64,000 bases of DNA from Saprospiraceae bacterium (GCA_016709995.1 JADJLQ010000003.1:124001-188000), one strand, 5' to 3'. Shown: positions 8,585 to 17,820, numbered from the stretch's first letter. A program made the numbers and translations. Notes: generated from the sequence alone by a model not told the origin.

Positions 8585-8941
8585 TTATTGGATCACCTTA
8601 ATCTTCTTAAAACCCATTTTTTGCAACACTGCAGGTAATTTCTTTCTTTGATCCCCTTGGAGTAAGACCAAGCCCTCGACGACAGATCCGCCTACACCGC
8701 ATGATGTTTTGAGCATTTTAGCCATGGCTTCCAGTCCTGATTCGTTTAATTCGAATCCTTCCAGCAAAGTGACTTCTTTGCCTCCGCGATGCTTTTTGTC
8801 GCGGGAGATCCGGATAGATTGTTTGGCATATGGAGTCAGGTCATCCTGTGTCGGTTCTTCCTCTTGTGGTGGGACCGATGATGGGTCCGTTGAAAATACC
8901 ATTCTGAGCTCTGATAGATCATCGAGTGTTTTCTTTTTCAT
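8585..8941 (-). CDS. SUI1/eIF1-like translation factor (YciH family)
   Basis: A 118-residue protein whose C-terminal two thirds are an SUI1/eIF1 domain: SIRISRDKKHRGGKEVTLLEGF, then LKTSCGVGGSVVEG with the conserved Gly-rich turn, and a final KKLPAVLQKMGFKKIKV. YciH proteins bind the ribosome and are thought to affect start-site choice; their role in bacteria is not settled. I chose the ATG at 8941, giving MKKKTLDDLSEL; a longer frame from 9016 adds 25 residues without similarity to the family. It is a single gene, with the pseudogene 37 bases downstream. Confidence 0.88.
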   Translation of the reverse strand: MKKKTLDDLSELRMVFSTDPSSVPPQEEEPTQDDLTPYAKQSIRISRDKKHRGGKEVTLLEGFELNESGLEAMAKMLKTSCGVGGSVVEGLVLLQGDQRKKLPAVLQKMGFKKIKVIQ

Positions 8942-9083
8942 AGGATTCAAAATTAAGGAATTATTGAGGTATAAGCCAAGAGCTGTCAGGGATGGTTTAC
9001 GCGAGCTGGCGCGCAACCCCTGACCCTGAATAGAGTCTTCCGCACCAGCCAGTTCGCAAACTTCGCAGGTTATTTACCCTTTA

Positions 9084-9164
9084 CCCCGAGACTTCGGGAT
9101 GTCTATTTGCCGATTGCCTATTGTCTATTGCTTATTTTGCCTATTGTCTCCCGAAGCCTCGGGA
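9084..9164. repeat. Two CCCGA...TCGGG hairpins flanking degenerate ATTGCC/ATTGTC repeats
   Basis: Two small hairpins, CCCGA-GACT-TCGGG at 9085-9098 and TCCCGA-AGCC-TCGGGA at 9149-9164, bracket a low-complexity stretch made of irregular copies of ATTGCCT/ATTGTCT. It lies between the SUI1 gene and the end of the serine hydrolase homologue. It looks like a small intergenic repeat unit of the type scattered in some Bacteroidota genomes; only one copy is in the window. Confidence 0.5.
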
Positions 9165-9170
9165 TGCCTA

Positions 9171-10229
9171 TTACCCCCCTTTCCTTTTCCAATTCTTATT
9201 CATCATACGAAGGACACTAAGGCCTAATAATTCAGTACCGCTAGCCGAATTGGCGAGTACGACGACTGCAGTATGTGTATCCGGTAATAAACCTACGAAA
9301 GCATGATGCCCTTCGGTGCGACCAGTATGTACGTATAAAAATCGTTCACCAGGGATAGTTACTACCTGCCAGCCTGGAGCGACCCATCCTTTTTCTCCTC
9401 TGATGCTAGTCTGTTGTGGATGTATCAATGCCAGATAAGCTGGCGTTGGGGGATAAAGAAAAAGGTAAGTTAAATTCAGAAGCGTATGCAGAGAGGCTTT
9501 GCCTCCCAGTGCGGCTCCGAAGGTCTGAGAAGTCCATGGTTTGACTGGTCGGGTTTGGCGATCATAACCTGCTATGGTCGTAGATGAATCCAAAGAAATG
9601 ACAAGATCCGCGGGTAGGTTTTCTTTGAAAAGCTGAATATATGTTTTATCAAAGACGGATTGTAAGATCCATTCGATCATCACGTAGTTGAGGTGACTAT
9701 AGAGATAGGTGGAAGATGATGGATCTTGTAATGAATAGGATCGGTAGAATGACTCAAGGTCCTTTTGGCTGAAAGCCGCATAAGGATTGCGACTATCATC
9801 TTCGATCAGGCCCCAACCCGGGGGCAGCTTGGGAAGACCACTGGTATGAGTCAATAAATTAAAGAGTGTGCAGTGGTCAAAGGAAGGATTGGCGAAGGGC
9901 AGAAATTCATTGATGGGCTTCGATAGATCAAGTAGACCCTTATCGGCTAAAGTCTCTACCAACAAGGCTGTAAATACTTTGGTAACTCCTCCGATTTCAA
10001 ACTGATCGTCTTTGGTGATCGGGCCAGGGTCATCCACTGCTCTTTGTCCAAAGGAGTATACAAAAGAAGTGTCTTCGTCGATCATGCCTATGATAAATCC
10101 TGGCGTCGATTTGAAATCAATATCCGTTTCGTATTTGATCAGCCGATTGAGTTCTTTGCGAATAGGGTCTTTTTGCGCAAGCCCCGTATTAAGACCACCT
10201 ATTAATATGAATAAAATAAATATCCTCAT
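9171..10229 (-). CDS. Serine beta-lactamase-like protein lacking the catalytic serine
   Basis: A 352-residue secreted protein (signal peptide ending TGLAQ) of the class C beta-lactamase/penicillin-binding fold. The fold hallmarks are clear: FEIGGVTKVFTA near residues 77-88, LLTHTSGLP, and HTGRTEG at 301-307. The SxxK nucleophile position is Gly81 (G-V-T-K with Lys84 kept), and the YxN motif reads Tyr177-Ser-His179. With both key residues changed, hydrolysis by the usual mechanism is unlikely, so this may be a binding protein or a relic. Its ATG overlaps the hscA stop (ATGA, 10226-10229), so it is translated together with the chaperone. Confidence 0.85.
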   Translation of the reverse strand: MRIFILFILIGGLNTGLAQKDPIRKELNRLIKYETDIDFKSTPGFIIGMIDEDTSFVYSFGQRAVDDPGPITKDDQFEIGGVTKVFTALLVETLADKGLLDLSKPINEFLPFANPSFDHCTLFNLLTHTSGLPKLPPGWGLIEDDSRNPYAAFSQKDLESFYRSYSLQDPSSSTYLYSHLNYVMIEWILQSVFDKTYIQLFKENLPADLVISLDSSTTIAGYDRQTRPVKPWTSQTFGAALGGKASLHTLLNLTYLFLYPPTPAYLALIHPQQTSIRGEKGWVAPGWQVVTIPGERFLYVHTGRTEGHHAFVGLLPDTHTAVVVLANSASGTELLGLSVLRMMNKNWKRKGG

Positions 10230-12085
10230 TCGATAGCTCTGGTGCCTTGCAAAGCTTTGCTGATGTTGATGTCCATCATCCGGTGAGCTAATGGGCCACT
10301 GTATTGATTCAGTTTTTCTATGGTATCGTAGATCAGATCTTTGTCCTGAGCATCGATGGCTGCCTGGATATTATCTCTCATCGCGCTCATATCCGTTTTT
10401 TCAATTGGGAGAAGATGGGCGTCGTTTTGTTTTAGAAATCTATCTGTGGCCAGGATCAGGCTTTTGCCTTCATTGATGGCTTCCTGCATGGCTTTTATGA
10501 TCATATCCTGCTGAGCATACTTTACAGATTCTGTAAGCATACGGGCCATTTCTGACTCCTCTAGTCCGTATTGTGGTTTGACTTCTATTTCGGTCTGTAC
10601 TCCTGATCTAAGTTCTTTTGCTTTGACCGTGAGGATACCATCCGCATTGATGAGAAACTGGATTTCGATTTTTGGCAATCCTGCAGGCATAGGAGGGATA
10701 CCACTAAGTATAAATTCCCCCAGTTTCCTATTGTGCATGACCAGGTCTCTTTCACCCTGATATATGGTGATCTTTAATTTTACCTGGCCATCGACCGAAG
10801 TCGTGTACTGCCTCGCTACCTTGGAGGGTATCTTAGAGTTACGAGGCAAGATCACATCCATCAGCCCACCCATCGTCTCTATCCCTAAGGACAGCGGGGT
10901 CACATCTATCAGGAGAAATCGCTGATCTTTGCCGGATAGTATATTGGCTTGCACCGCCGCTCCCAAAGCGACTACTTCGTCTGGGTTTAATTCGTTATAG
11001 AGTTTGTCCCCAAAAAATGATTTGACTGCATGTTGCACACCGGGTACTCTGGTCGACCCTCCCACCATGATGACTTTGAGTATATTATCAGTTCCCAACT
11101 GCGCATCCTTCAATGCTTGTCGGCAACATTCCAGGGTTTTATTGATGATGGGTGCTGATAGTTGATCAAATTTAGCAGCGGTGATAGTCAACGGATGGTC
11201 GTACCATTGAGTGGAATATTCGGTTGCTGAGGACAGTACTTTTTTAGCGATTTCTGCAGTCAACCTTAGGGATTGTGTTTTGCTTTTGTCTGCAAACAAG
11301 GCGACCTTGTCCATACCGGACGCTGTGATCCAATATTCCATAATGGCATGATCGAAGTCGTCACCACCCAGATAGGTATCACCGTTGGTAGACAATACTT
11401 CAAATACGCCATCCTGGATATGTAATATCGAGATGTCAAAAGTGCCTCCCCCCAAATCGTAGACGGCAATCATCTCATTGATACCTTCTTTCATGCCCAA
11501 TCCATAAGCCATACTGGCAGCGGTAGGTTCGTTGATGATACGCAGCACATCGAGTCCGGCGAGCTTGCCGGCATCCCTGGTGGCCTGTCTCTGGGCATCA
11601 TTAAAATAAGCTGGGACGGTGATGACCGCCTGGGTGACATTTTTTTTGAGATGGTCTTCTGCCATCAGTTTGAGCTGCTTTAAGATCTGGGCACTGAGTT
11701 CGATCGGGGTATAATATTGTTCTCCTATTTTGATTCTCACCAATGCATCCGGATCATCCAGTTTGAGATCATAGCTCAGAAAAGACTTTTGTAGGGTCAC
11801 ATCATTGAGGCTTTTGCCCATCAATCGTTTGACAGAATAGACTGTTTCAGAGGGATTGGTGACTAACCTGGCCTTGGCTTCTTCACCCACCAGGACTTTA
11901 CTGTCAATTATGCTGAGTATAGATGGTACCAGAGCAGATCGTTGATCAGAAGTTTTAATAGTGACAGCCTGTCCATTTTCCATATAAGCTACGAGGCTGT
12001 TGGTAGTACCCAGGTCTATACCGATGATAATGTCCTCATCATGCACTACACTACCTTGCTTCATATTAATTTGGATCTTTCCCAT
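10226..12085 (-). CDS. hscA: Hsp70-family Fe-S assembly chaperone HscA
   Basis: A 619-residue Hsp70. The ATPase domain begins with IIGIDLGTTNSLVAYMENGQ and contains the phosphate-2 loop AVYDLGGGTFDISIL and VIMVGGSTRVPGV. The substrate domain reads VTPLSLGIETMGGLMDVILPRN, and later KPQYGLEESEMARML, which fits HscA better than DnaK; the length also matches HscA. HscA works with HscB on the scaffold IscU in iron-sulfur cluster assembly in the cytoplasm. No other isc or suf gene is visible here. I chose the ATG at 12085; the frame can be extended to 12163 without homology. The downstream gene overlaps by four bases. Confidence 0.9.
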   Translation of the reverse strand: MGKIQINMKQGSVVHDEDIIIGIDLGTTNSLVAYMENGQAVTIKTSDQRSALVPSILSIIDSKVLVGEEAKARLVTNPSETVYSVKRLMGKSLNDVTLQKSFLSYDLKLDDPDALVRIKIGEQYYTPIELSAQILKQLKLMAEDHLKKNVTQAVITVPAYFNDAQRQATRDAGKLAGLDVLRIINEPTAASMAYGLGMKEGINEMIAVYDLGGGTFDISILHIQDGVFEVLSTNGDTYLGGDDFDHAIMEYWITASGMDKVALFADKSKTQSLRLTAEIAKKVLSSATEYSTQWYDHPLTITAAKFDQLSAPIINKTLECCRQALKDAQLGTDNILKVIMVGGSTRVPGVQHAVKSFFGDKLYNELNPDEVVALGAAVQANILSGKDQRFLLIDVTPLSLGIETMGGLMDVILPRNSKIPSKVARQYTTSVDGQVKLKITIYQGERDLVMHNRKLGEFILSGIPPMPAGLPKIEIQFLINADGILTVKAKELRSGVQTEIEVKPQYGLEESEMARMLTESVKYAQQDMIIKAMQEAINEGKSLILATDRFLKQNDAHLLPIEKTDMSAMRDNIQAAIDAQDKDLIYDTIEKLNQYSGPLAHRMMDINISKALQGTRAIE

Positions 12086-12301
12086 TCGTTTTTGTCTATT
12101 TTTTACTGCAAAGATGCGGAAAGATATTTTGTCGGGATTTTTTGAACCTATATTAGACGGCAACTTTCGTATCTGTATGCCAGCTGTGACAGTCGAATAC
12201 CTTCAAATGGGCTTCTCTGCTCATAGTTTCGCTGATTTTGACCATATTCGTCAATTCAAATTATCTTTAACCATAGGCGACAAATCGCTTTCAATTAAAT
12301 T

Positions 12302-13264
12302 ATGAAAACAGATTGGTATAAATCGATGAACGATCCTCAGACTACTTCACACATCCTCATGGTTAGGCCGTCCTCCTTTGGATTTAATACTGATACAGCG
12401 ATGTCTAATGTATTCCAGGCTGCCCCTATCCATCAGCAAGCAGCTCAAATTTCCCTCGAGGCTACCAAAGAATTTGATGAGCTCGTGCATACGCTCGTGC
12501 GCGCGGGCATCCAGGTCATGGTGGTTGAAGACACCCCGCAGCCGGTAAAGCCGGATGCTGTTTTTCCAAATAATTGGTTTACAACACATTCTGACGGCAC
12601 CTTCATTACCTATCCGATGCAGGCGCCTAACAGAAGAGCAGAACGCAGAGAAGACATCGTGACCCTGTTAGAAGCATCCTATCAAATAAAAAACCGATAC
12701 TCTTTTGAACACGATGAGCAAGATGGCAAAATCCTGGAAGGCACCGGTAGTATGATCCTGGACAGAAAAAACAAACTGGTCTATGCCTGTTTGAGTCCAC
12801 GCACAAACCCTGAACTTTTAGAACGGTTTGCATTGATCCGACAATATGAAAAAATAGTATTTAATGCATTTGATCCTCAGGGGATTCCGGTATATCATAC
12901 TAATGTCATCATGGCTTTGGGTGAAGATATAGCCGTCGTATGTATGTCAGCTATTCGGGATGAAAACGAAAAAAAAATGCTCCTGGAGGCTATTGGGAGG
13001 ACAGAGAAGAAATTGGTAGACCTCTCCTGGGAGCAGGTCTTGAATTTTGCGGGAAATATGATTCAATTGAGAGATAAAGAGAACCATTTAATCTGGGTAA
13101 TGTCAGAATCCGCCAGGTCCTCCCTGACTCCGGAGCAATTACTGATGCTCAGAGCATCGGGTGATATTCTTTCCAGCCCGATACCTACTATAGAAAAATA
13201 TGGGGGAGGCAGTGTGCGGTGCATGATAGCCGAGATATTTTTGCCGGTTAAAAAGCCCAAATAA
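12302..13264 (+). CDS. ctlX: Citrulline/arginine-type amidinotransferase-family hydrolase (CtlX-like)
   Basis: A 320-residue pentein-fold enzyme of the arginine deiminase/amidinotransferase superfamily. Visible family motifs are PDAVFPNNWFTTH, the EGTGSMILDR strand, the His in VYHTNVIMALG, and the catalytic cysteine Cys307 in GGGSVRCM near the C-terminus. This set matches the CtlX group named for citrulline use in Flavobacterium. The enzyme is cytoplasmic (no signal). It starts with ATG at 12302, with a second Met nine residues in. It converges with the membrane protein gene, three bases apart. The exact substrate (citrulline, arginine or a methylated arginine) cannot be set from sequence. 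Confidence 0.85.
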   Translation: MKTDWYKSMNDPQTTSHILMVRPSSFGFNTDTAMSNVFQAAPIHQQAAQISLEATKEFDELVHTLVRAGIQVMVVEDTPQPVKPDAVFPNNWFTTHSDGTFITYPMQAPNRRAERREDIVTLLEASYQIKNRYSFEHDEQDGKILEGTGSMILDRKNKLVYACLSPRTNPELLERFALIRQYEKIVFNAFDPQGIPVYHTNVIMALGEDIAVVCMSAIRDENEKKMLLEAIGRTEKKLVDLSWEQVLNFAGNMIQLRDKENHLIWVMSESARSSLTPEQLLMLRASGDILSSPIPTIEKYGGGSVRCMIAEIFLPVKKPK

Positions 13265-13267
13265 ACA

Positions 13268-14017
13268 TTAAGCCTGTATCGTATCCACCCTTTTAATTGC
13301 GAGAAGGATACCTACTGTCAGTACAGAGCCCACCAGTACAATGCCAACAAATGGAATTTTGGAAAACAATAATCCAACGGCACCAAATAACACAGCCACA
13401 CCGGGGTAGTGGTCAAAAGAATGTTTGATGCCTTTGTTGATCGACCATCCGCGCATCTCATGCAAGCCATCGATGATGATAGCTCCAAATAAAAAACTTT
13501 GGATTAAAAACTTTGCTAACCACTTTAACCAAGCACCACCCATGATACTTAAGGCTGCCGAGCTCAGACCAGTCAACACTTGCTCCAAAATAAAACAGAT
13601 AAAGACTGCTATGACAGTTCTGATTTGTGATTTGACAAAAAACCTGAAGGTGGGTCTATAAGGGATGCCGTACAAAATCTCCAGGGCCCTACCTCCAAAA
13701 TGAAACACAAATGACATCACCAGAAATAAGAATACGTAATTGTAAAAACCGGAATTGGTAAAATTCCAATCTGATAAAAATGCCCCGCCAGTCAGCCCCA
13801 GATGCACCTGGTCAAAATCACCGGTGACGATATGACCTAGATTAGAGATGCCATCAGCTATTAGCCCGAGCATTTTAAAACCCAGTGCAATAGCGAGCAC
13901 GGCAAAGGTGGTATAGATCCAACGCATGGATTGCCACTTGTCCCACAGTCTGTATTTGATTATAAAATCTTTGCTGATGCGCAGCGCCCCGATAGAAATA
14001 ACGATTTGTCTAAGCAT
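13268..14017 (-). CDS. Multi-pass membrane protein of unknown function
   Basis: A 249-residue integral membrane protein with about five hydrophobic segments, for example WIYTTFAVLAIALGFKMLG near the N-terminus, YVFLFLVMSFVFHFGG in the middle and a Gly/Val-rich pair at the C-terminus (VAVLFGAVGLLFSKIPFVGI). The arrangement is reminiscent of EI24/CysZ-type proteins but I see no decisive motif. No neighbour suggests a role: it lies between ctlX (convergent) and ribB. Confidence 0.7.
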   Translation of the reverse strand: MLRQIVISIGALRISKDFIIKYRLWDKWQSMRWIYTTFAVLAIALGFKMLGLIADGISNLGHIVTGDFDQVHLGLTGGAFLSDWNFTNSGFYNYVFLFLVMSFVFHFGGRALEILYGIPYRPTFRFFVKSQIRTVIAVFICFILEQVLTGLSSAALSIMGGAWLKWLAKFLIQSFLFGAIIIDGLHEMRGWSINKGIKHSFDHYPGVAVLFGAVGLLFSKIPFVGIVLVGSVLTVGILLAIKRVDTIQA

Positions 14018-14115
14018 GGAAGAGATCGATTTTGATATATAAACCTTCTATTCAATACTTTAAATTCCTTTCTCAAGGTCATATTCGATCAAATCAGGAA
14101 TTTTTCGGACCAAAC

Positions 14116-15240
14116 CTATATAGTATCTGGATCCAGATGATCCACTATCTCCAGGCCAAAGGCTTTAAGCCCTACCCGTTTTCGTGGTTGTGAGGTGATC
14201 AAATTAATCTTACAGATACCCAGATCCCGCAGGATTTGCGCACCTATACCAAAATCACGTTGCTCTTTTGTAGCATCCGGATGTTGCCCTGTCTGGTTGT
14301 TGTGATCTTTGAGCGCTTCGAGAATAGATACTTTTTTCTCCTCATGGAATAGGTTGAGGAATACCCCTTTGCCTGTGGATTGCATATAATCCATGGTCTT
14401 TTCTACCTGGCTGGCATATCCATTGAATAGTATACTATAGATGTCGCCTGATTCGGATGAGGAGTGGACCCGTACCGGGACTACTTCGTCCGGTAGAAAG
14501 CTGCCTTTTACAATAGCAAGATGTTCGTCGCCATTATTTTGTTTGAATACGATGGCTTTAAAGGATCCGTGTTTTGTGTCTATATCCCGCTCGTAGGATC
14601 GCTCTACGATTCTTTCTTTTTTGAGTCTGTGCGTCACCAGGTCCTGAATAGAGATTATTTTCAAATTATGGATAGCTGCCAGCTCTATCAGCTCAGGCAG
14701 GCGGGCCATAGAACCATCTTGATTAAGGATCTCGACGAGGACTCCCGCCGGGTATAAACCTGCCAGTTTAGCCAGGTCAACAGAAGCTTCGGTATGGCCA
14801 TTGCGTCGGAGCACCCCTCCTGTCTTTGCTCTGAGTGGAAAGATATGTCCGGGTTTTGCGAAATCGGTGGCCTTGGTTTCTGGCATGGTCAGTGCTTTGA
14901 TGCACTTGGATCTATCATGAGCGGATATTCCGGTAGTACAGCCTTGCCCTATGAGGTCTACAGATACGGTAAAAGCCGTTTCATGAAAAGCTGTATTGGA
15001 GGATACCATTAGAGGAAGATCGAGCTCGTCAGCCCGGTTTTCGTCTAAAGGGGCGCAGATGAGGCCTCGGCCATGAGTTGCCATAAAATTGATGATCTCT
15101 GGGGTGATTTTTTCGGCAGCACAAATAAAATCGCCTTCATTTTCACGATCTTCATTGTCTACTACGATGAGCACTTTGCCTGCCTGTATATCTTGGATGG
15201 CTTCTTCTATGGTGTGTAGATTGCCTGTATTTTGATTCAT
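14116..15240 (-). CDS. ribB: DHBP synthase with degenerate GTP cyclohydrolase II domain (RibBX-like)
   Basis: A 374-residue two-domain protein. The first 200 residues are 3,4-dihydroxy-2-butanone-4-phosphate synthase, with DNEDRENEGDF, GLICAPL, the GCTTGISAHDR motif and PGHIFPLRAKTGGVLRRNGHTEA, so this half should be active in riboflavin synthesis. The second half aligns with GTP cyclohydrolase II but has lost its zinc cysteines: where the family has SECLTGD...RCDCG this reads VHSSSESGDIYSILFNGYAS, and the EGRGIGL loop is replaced by HEEKKVSIL. Such proteins are called RibBX in other bacteria. I chose the ATG at 15240; the frame extends 12 codons further. No FMN riboswitch is seen upstream. 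Confidence 0.9.
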   Translation of the reverse strand: MNQNTGNLHTIEEAIQDIQAGKVLIVVDNEDRENEGDFICAAEKITPEIINFMATHGRGLICAPLDENRADELDLPLMVSSNTAFHETAFTVSVDLIGQGCTTGISAHDRSKCIKALTMPETKATDFAKPGHIFPLRAKTGGVLRRNGHTEASVDLAKLAGLYPAGVLVEILNQDGSMARLPELIELAAIHNLKIISIQDLVTHRLKKERIVERSYERDIDTKHGSFKAIVFKQNNGDEHLAIVKGSFLPDEVVPVRVHSSSESGDIYSILFNGYASQVEKTMDYMQSTGKGVFLNLFHEEKKVSILEALKDHNNQTGQHPDATKEQRDFGIGAQILRDLGICKINLITSQPRKRVGLKAFGLEIVDHLDPDTI

Positions 15241-15345
15241 TTGCCTGCAAATGTAAGGATTAAAAATGCTGGCCACACTGATGGAGATTACTCCTCCGTA
15301 TTTTTAAGGGATATTTCCAAATAGGCTTCGTTGACTCCTACCATA

Positions 15346-15363
15346 AATTTATTATAATAAATT
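15346..15363. repeat. Perfect 18-base AT palindrome upstream of ribB
   Basis: AATTTATTATAATAAATT is its own reverse complement. It lies about 105 bases before the ribB start and 55 bases after the glycosyltransferase stop. It may be a protein-binding dyad, but AT palindromes also occur by chance in such sequence. Confidence 0.4.
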
Positions 15364-15417
15364 AAAAATCAACAAATTATACATTCTTGGCCGCATAAAA
15401 AACGGTCTTGCATCCGA

Positions 15418-16590
15418 CTACCCTTTTTCGATGATGGATAAAAGTTTTTTAGTATGGTGCTCCCAGGAGAAAAGTTGTCGTACCGCCTCGCGGGCCCGCA
15501 TTCGATTGGACCAGTTGAGGTCAAAATTTTGGTTTGCATCGATAATATATTGGGCATATTCAGCGGGACCTTCAGCTACAAATAAATAAGGTGCCAGTGT
15601 ATCAAGCCCTGATCTTACCTCCTTACTGCAGATGACCGTACACCCACAGGCCATGGCCTCCAATACTTTGTTTTGCTGCCCGGTACCCAAGGTGATCGGG
15701 GCTGCGAATACTTTTGCCCTCAGATAGACAGCGGCCGATGACTCAGGGTTAGCGATTAAGTCTATAGGGTATTGACTATTCGCAATCCATTTTGCTAGTG
15801 CCTGGTCGGGATCGGCCCCTGCAATGACTATCTTGAGCTTGCGGTCTGATTGAGCGATTTGGGGGATAACTTCTTTAATCAAATACTTGACAGCCTGGAT
15901 ATTGGAGTAATATTGAAGATTGCCTAAAAATAAGAGATCGATATCCCTCGTACCGGTCACTGTAAGTTTGAAAAATTGAGGCGCCAAACCATTAGAGACT
16001 GGAGTAAGAATTTGGGTGCTTTTAAGCGAGAAGTTCGTAGCGTCTTGCTGGGAGATCACTGTATGGGCATCAAAACGAGGATAGATCGAAGATTCATAAT
16101 TTGATAGCCTTTTGGCTTCGAGATTCCAAAACCATCGCGTCCACAGACTGCAATACTGAGATCTTTTAGCTGCGCCGTGACTAAAACAATCCATGTAGTC
16201 CAGGGTCTTGTGACCTGGTTGGGACTTGACATATTCTGCCACTCTGATCAATTGACAATATATTCGATCGGGGTGGGTGACTTCGATTAAAGTATCCACT
16301 TTTCTCCGGATGTTTGAATTAAAAAAATAGGCAATTTGCAGTGGAAGTCCTTTTAAAAAACCTGATAACAAGTTGAGTATAATCCCTGGCCATTTGATTC
16401 TGAAGATATGGATCTCCTGGCAATAGGGTCGAAGCTGATCCATAGACGCTTCAGATACTTCTTGATCACTGATGCAGGCAAGGGTGATCTCAAAACGTGT
16501 GGCTAATTGCTGGATTTGATAATAAAGTCGGAGTTTGTCCCCTTTTTCTAAAGGATAAGGAAATCGTGAACTAATGATGAATAGCTTCAA
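15418..16590 (-). CDS. Glycosyltransferase, GT4-like
   Basis: A 390-residue GT-B glycosyltransferase. The N-terminus IISSRFPYPLEKGDKLRLYY is the donor/acceptor loop typical of the group that includes the exopolysaccharide-linked TIGR03087 enzymes. The C-terminal half contains LLFLGNLQYYSNIQAVKYL, and GTGQQNKVLEAMACGCTVI with the Glu that binds the donor nucleotide. It is cytoplasmic or membrane-peripheral. It lies three bases after a second glycosyltransferase gene and is surely co-transcribed with it. The two probably act in turn on one surface glycan; the sugar is unknown. Confidence 0.88.
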   Translation of the reverse strand: MKLFIISSRFPYPLEKGDKLRLYYQIQQLATRFEITLACISDQEVSEASMDQLRPYCQEIHIFRIKWPGIILNLLSGFLKGLPLQIAYFFNSNIRRKVDTLIEVTHPDRIYCQLIRVAEYVKSQPGHKTLDYMDCFSHGAAKRSQYCSLWTRWFWNLEAKRLSNYESSIYPRFDAHTVISQQDATNFSLKSTQILTPVSNGLAPQFFKLTVTGTRDIDLLFLGNLQYYSNIQAVKYLIKEVIPQIAQSDRKLKIVIAGADPDQALAKWIANSQYPIDLIANPESSAAVYLRAKVFAAPITLGTGQQNKVLEAMACGCTVICSKEVRSGLDTLAPYLFVAEGPAEYAQYIIDANQNFDLNWSNRMRAREAVRQLFSWEHHTKKLLSIIEKG

Positions 16591-16593
16591 ATC

Positions 16594-17820
16594 TTAAGAC
16601 ACCGCATGATTGTGATATCCTGATTCGATCAGGGAGTGATATTTGTGAATCAGTCCAGTCGCTATTTTATAAGTATCGTAACGGTCTGAGACAAAATTTA
16701 CAGCGTTATGACCTAAGCGGGTGATTTCATCAGGATTAAAATGGATGTACTCCAGGCATTCGAGAAACTGCTCAGGCGTATCAGCTATAAGGATGTTTTC
16801 TTTATGGGTAGCCGGTATGCCTTCCAAACCAAGTGAAGTAGTAATAATCACTTTCCCCAAAGCCATACCCTCCAGGATCTTCACTCGCATACCACTGCCA
16901 GACAAAAGTGGAACTACCATTACAGGATGGCTGCTGATAAATCGATTGGAGTCTTCGACTTCTCCATGAATGATCACTTTAGGGATCTTAAGATTTTTGA
17001 TATGATCAGGACAATTGCGTCCGGCTACATGCAACTCAAACTCCGGATGATGGGCATTGACCATTTTCCATACCTTGGTCAAAAACCAGTTTAAAGCTTC
17101 AGAATTGGGCATCCAGTCCAAAGCTCCAATAAAAGTAATGCTGAGTGATGTATTAGGCTGCAGGTGAGGCTGATATTGTTTTAACTCAATGCCGATGGGC
17201 GAAGTGATAGCCCCATTATGATATCCAAGTTTTCTGAATTTGCCAAGGTCCCGGTCAGTGAAAGCGATCAGGAGGTCATATTTTTCAAATTGCTCCACCT
17301 CATACTTTTTCAGTTGTTTGGTGAGGTGTTTGAGATACCATTTTCGCCAATTATTGGGATGGTGTTCGATGATTCGCTCCCAGATCTCATGCTCTATATT
17401 GTGTGCGCGCAGAGAGATAATGGCAGTAGAATATTTTTGAATGGTTTCAATATAAGGAGCCAGGTACAGGGTCTCCAATTGAATGACATCAAATTTTTCT
17501 TTGGTGAGGATCTCAATCAGTTTATCATTAAAATCTTCTGAAATAAACCGGGCTACATGGTAAGATTGGCCTTTGACGAGGTTGATGAATGCATCCCAGC
17601 CATTGATAGAAGTATCGACATTGACAGAATGAATCTCAGTGAAATAAGAATAATCGCTGGGTAAATTAGCTATGTCGTAATGATGCTTATGCGTATTCAT
17701 CGACAGCAATGTCAGATCACAACCCATTTGGTGAAGCGCTTTACTCAGATGGGTCACCGCTATAGATTCACCGTCTTTTAAAGGAAAAGGAAATTTTTTA
17801 CAGAGCTGAAGTATGCGCAT
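16594..17820 (-). CDS. Glycosyltransferase, GT4 family
   Basis: A 408-residue GT-B glycosyltransferase. It starts MRILQLCKKFPFPLKDGESIAV, and I chose this ATG because the upstream codons add nothing to the domain; an in-frame start at 17844 is possible. The C-terminal domain reads ITFIGALDWMPNSEALNWFL, then SGSGMRVKILEGMALGKVI, with the conserved Glu of the donor site. It heads a two-gene unit with the next glycosyltransferase. The pair would build part of a lipopolysaccharide or exopolysaccharide at the inner face of the membrane. No polymerase or flippase gene is nearby. Confidence 0.88.
   Translation of the reverse strand: MRILQLCKKFPFPLKDGESIAVTHLSKALHQMGCDLTLLSMNTHKHHYDIANLPSDYSYFTEIHSVNVDTSINGWDAFINLVKGQSYHVARFISEDFNDKLIEILTKEKFDVIQLETLYLAPYIETIQKYSTAIISLRAHNIEHEIWERIIEHHPNNWRKWYLKHLTKQLKKYEVEQFEKYDLLIAFTDRDLGKFRKLGYHNGAITSPIGIELKQYQPHLQPNTSLSITFIGALDWMPNSEALNWFLTKVWKMVNAHHPEFELHVAGRNCPDHIKNLKIPKVIIHGEVEDSNRFISSHPVMVVPLLSGSGMRVKILEGMALGKVIITTSLGLEGIPATHKENILIADTPEQFLECLEYIHFNPDEITRLGHNAVNFVSDRYDTYKIATGLIHKYHSLIESGYHNHAVS

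Noticed and set aside
8749..8758. TTCGAATCC-like tRNA T-loop
   Set aside because: It is inside the SUI1 coding region and no acceptor or anticodon stem can be drawn.
15241..15417. FMN riboswitch before ribB
   Set aside because: The conserved RFN sequence blocks are absent.
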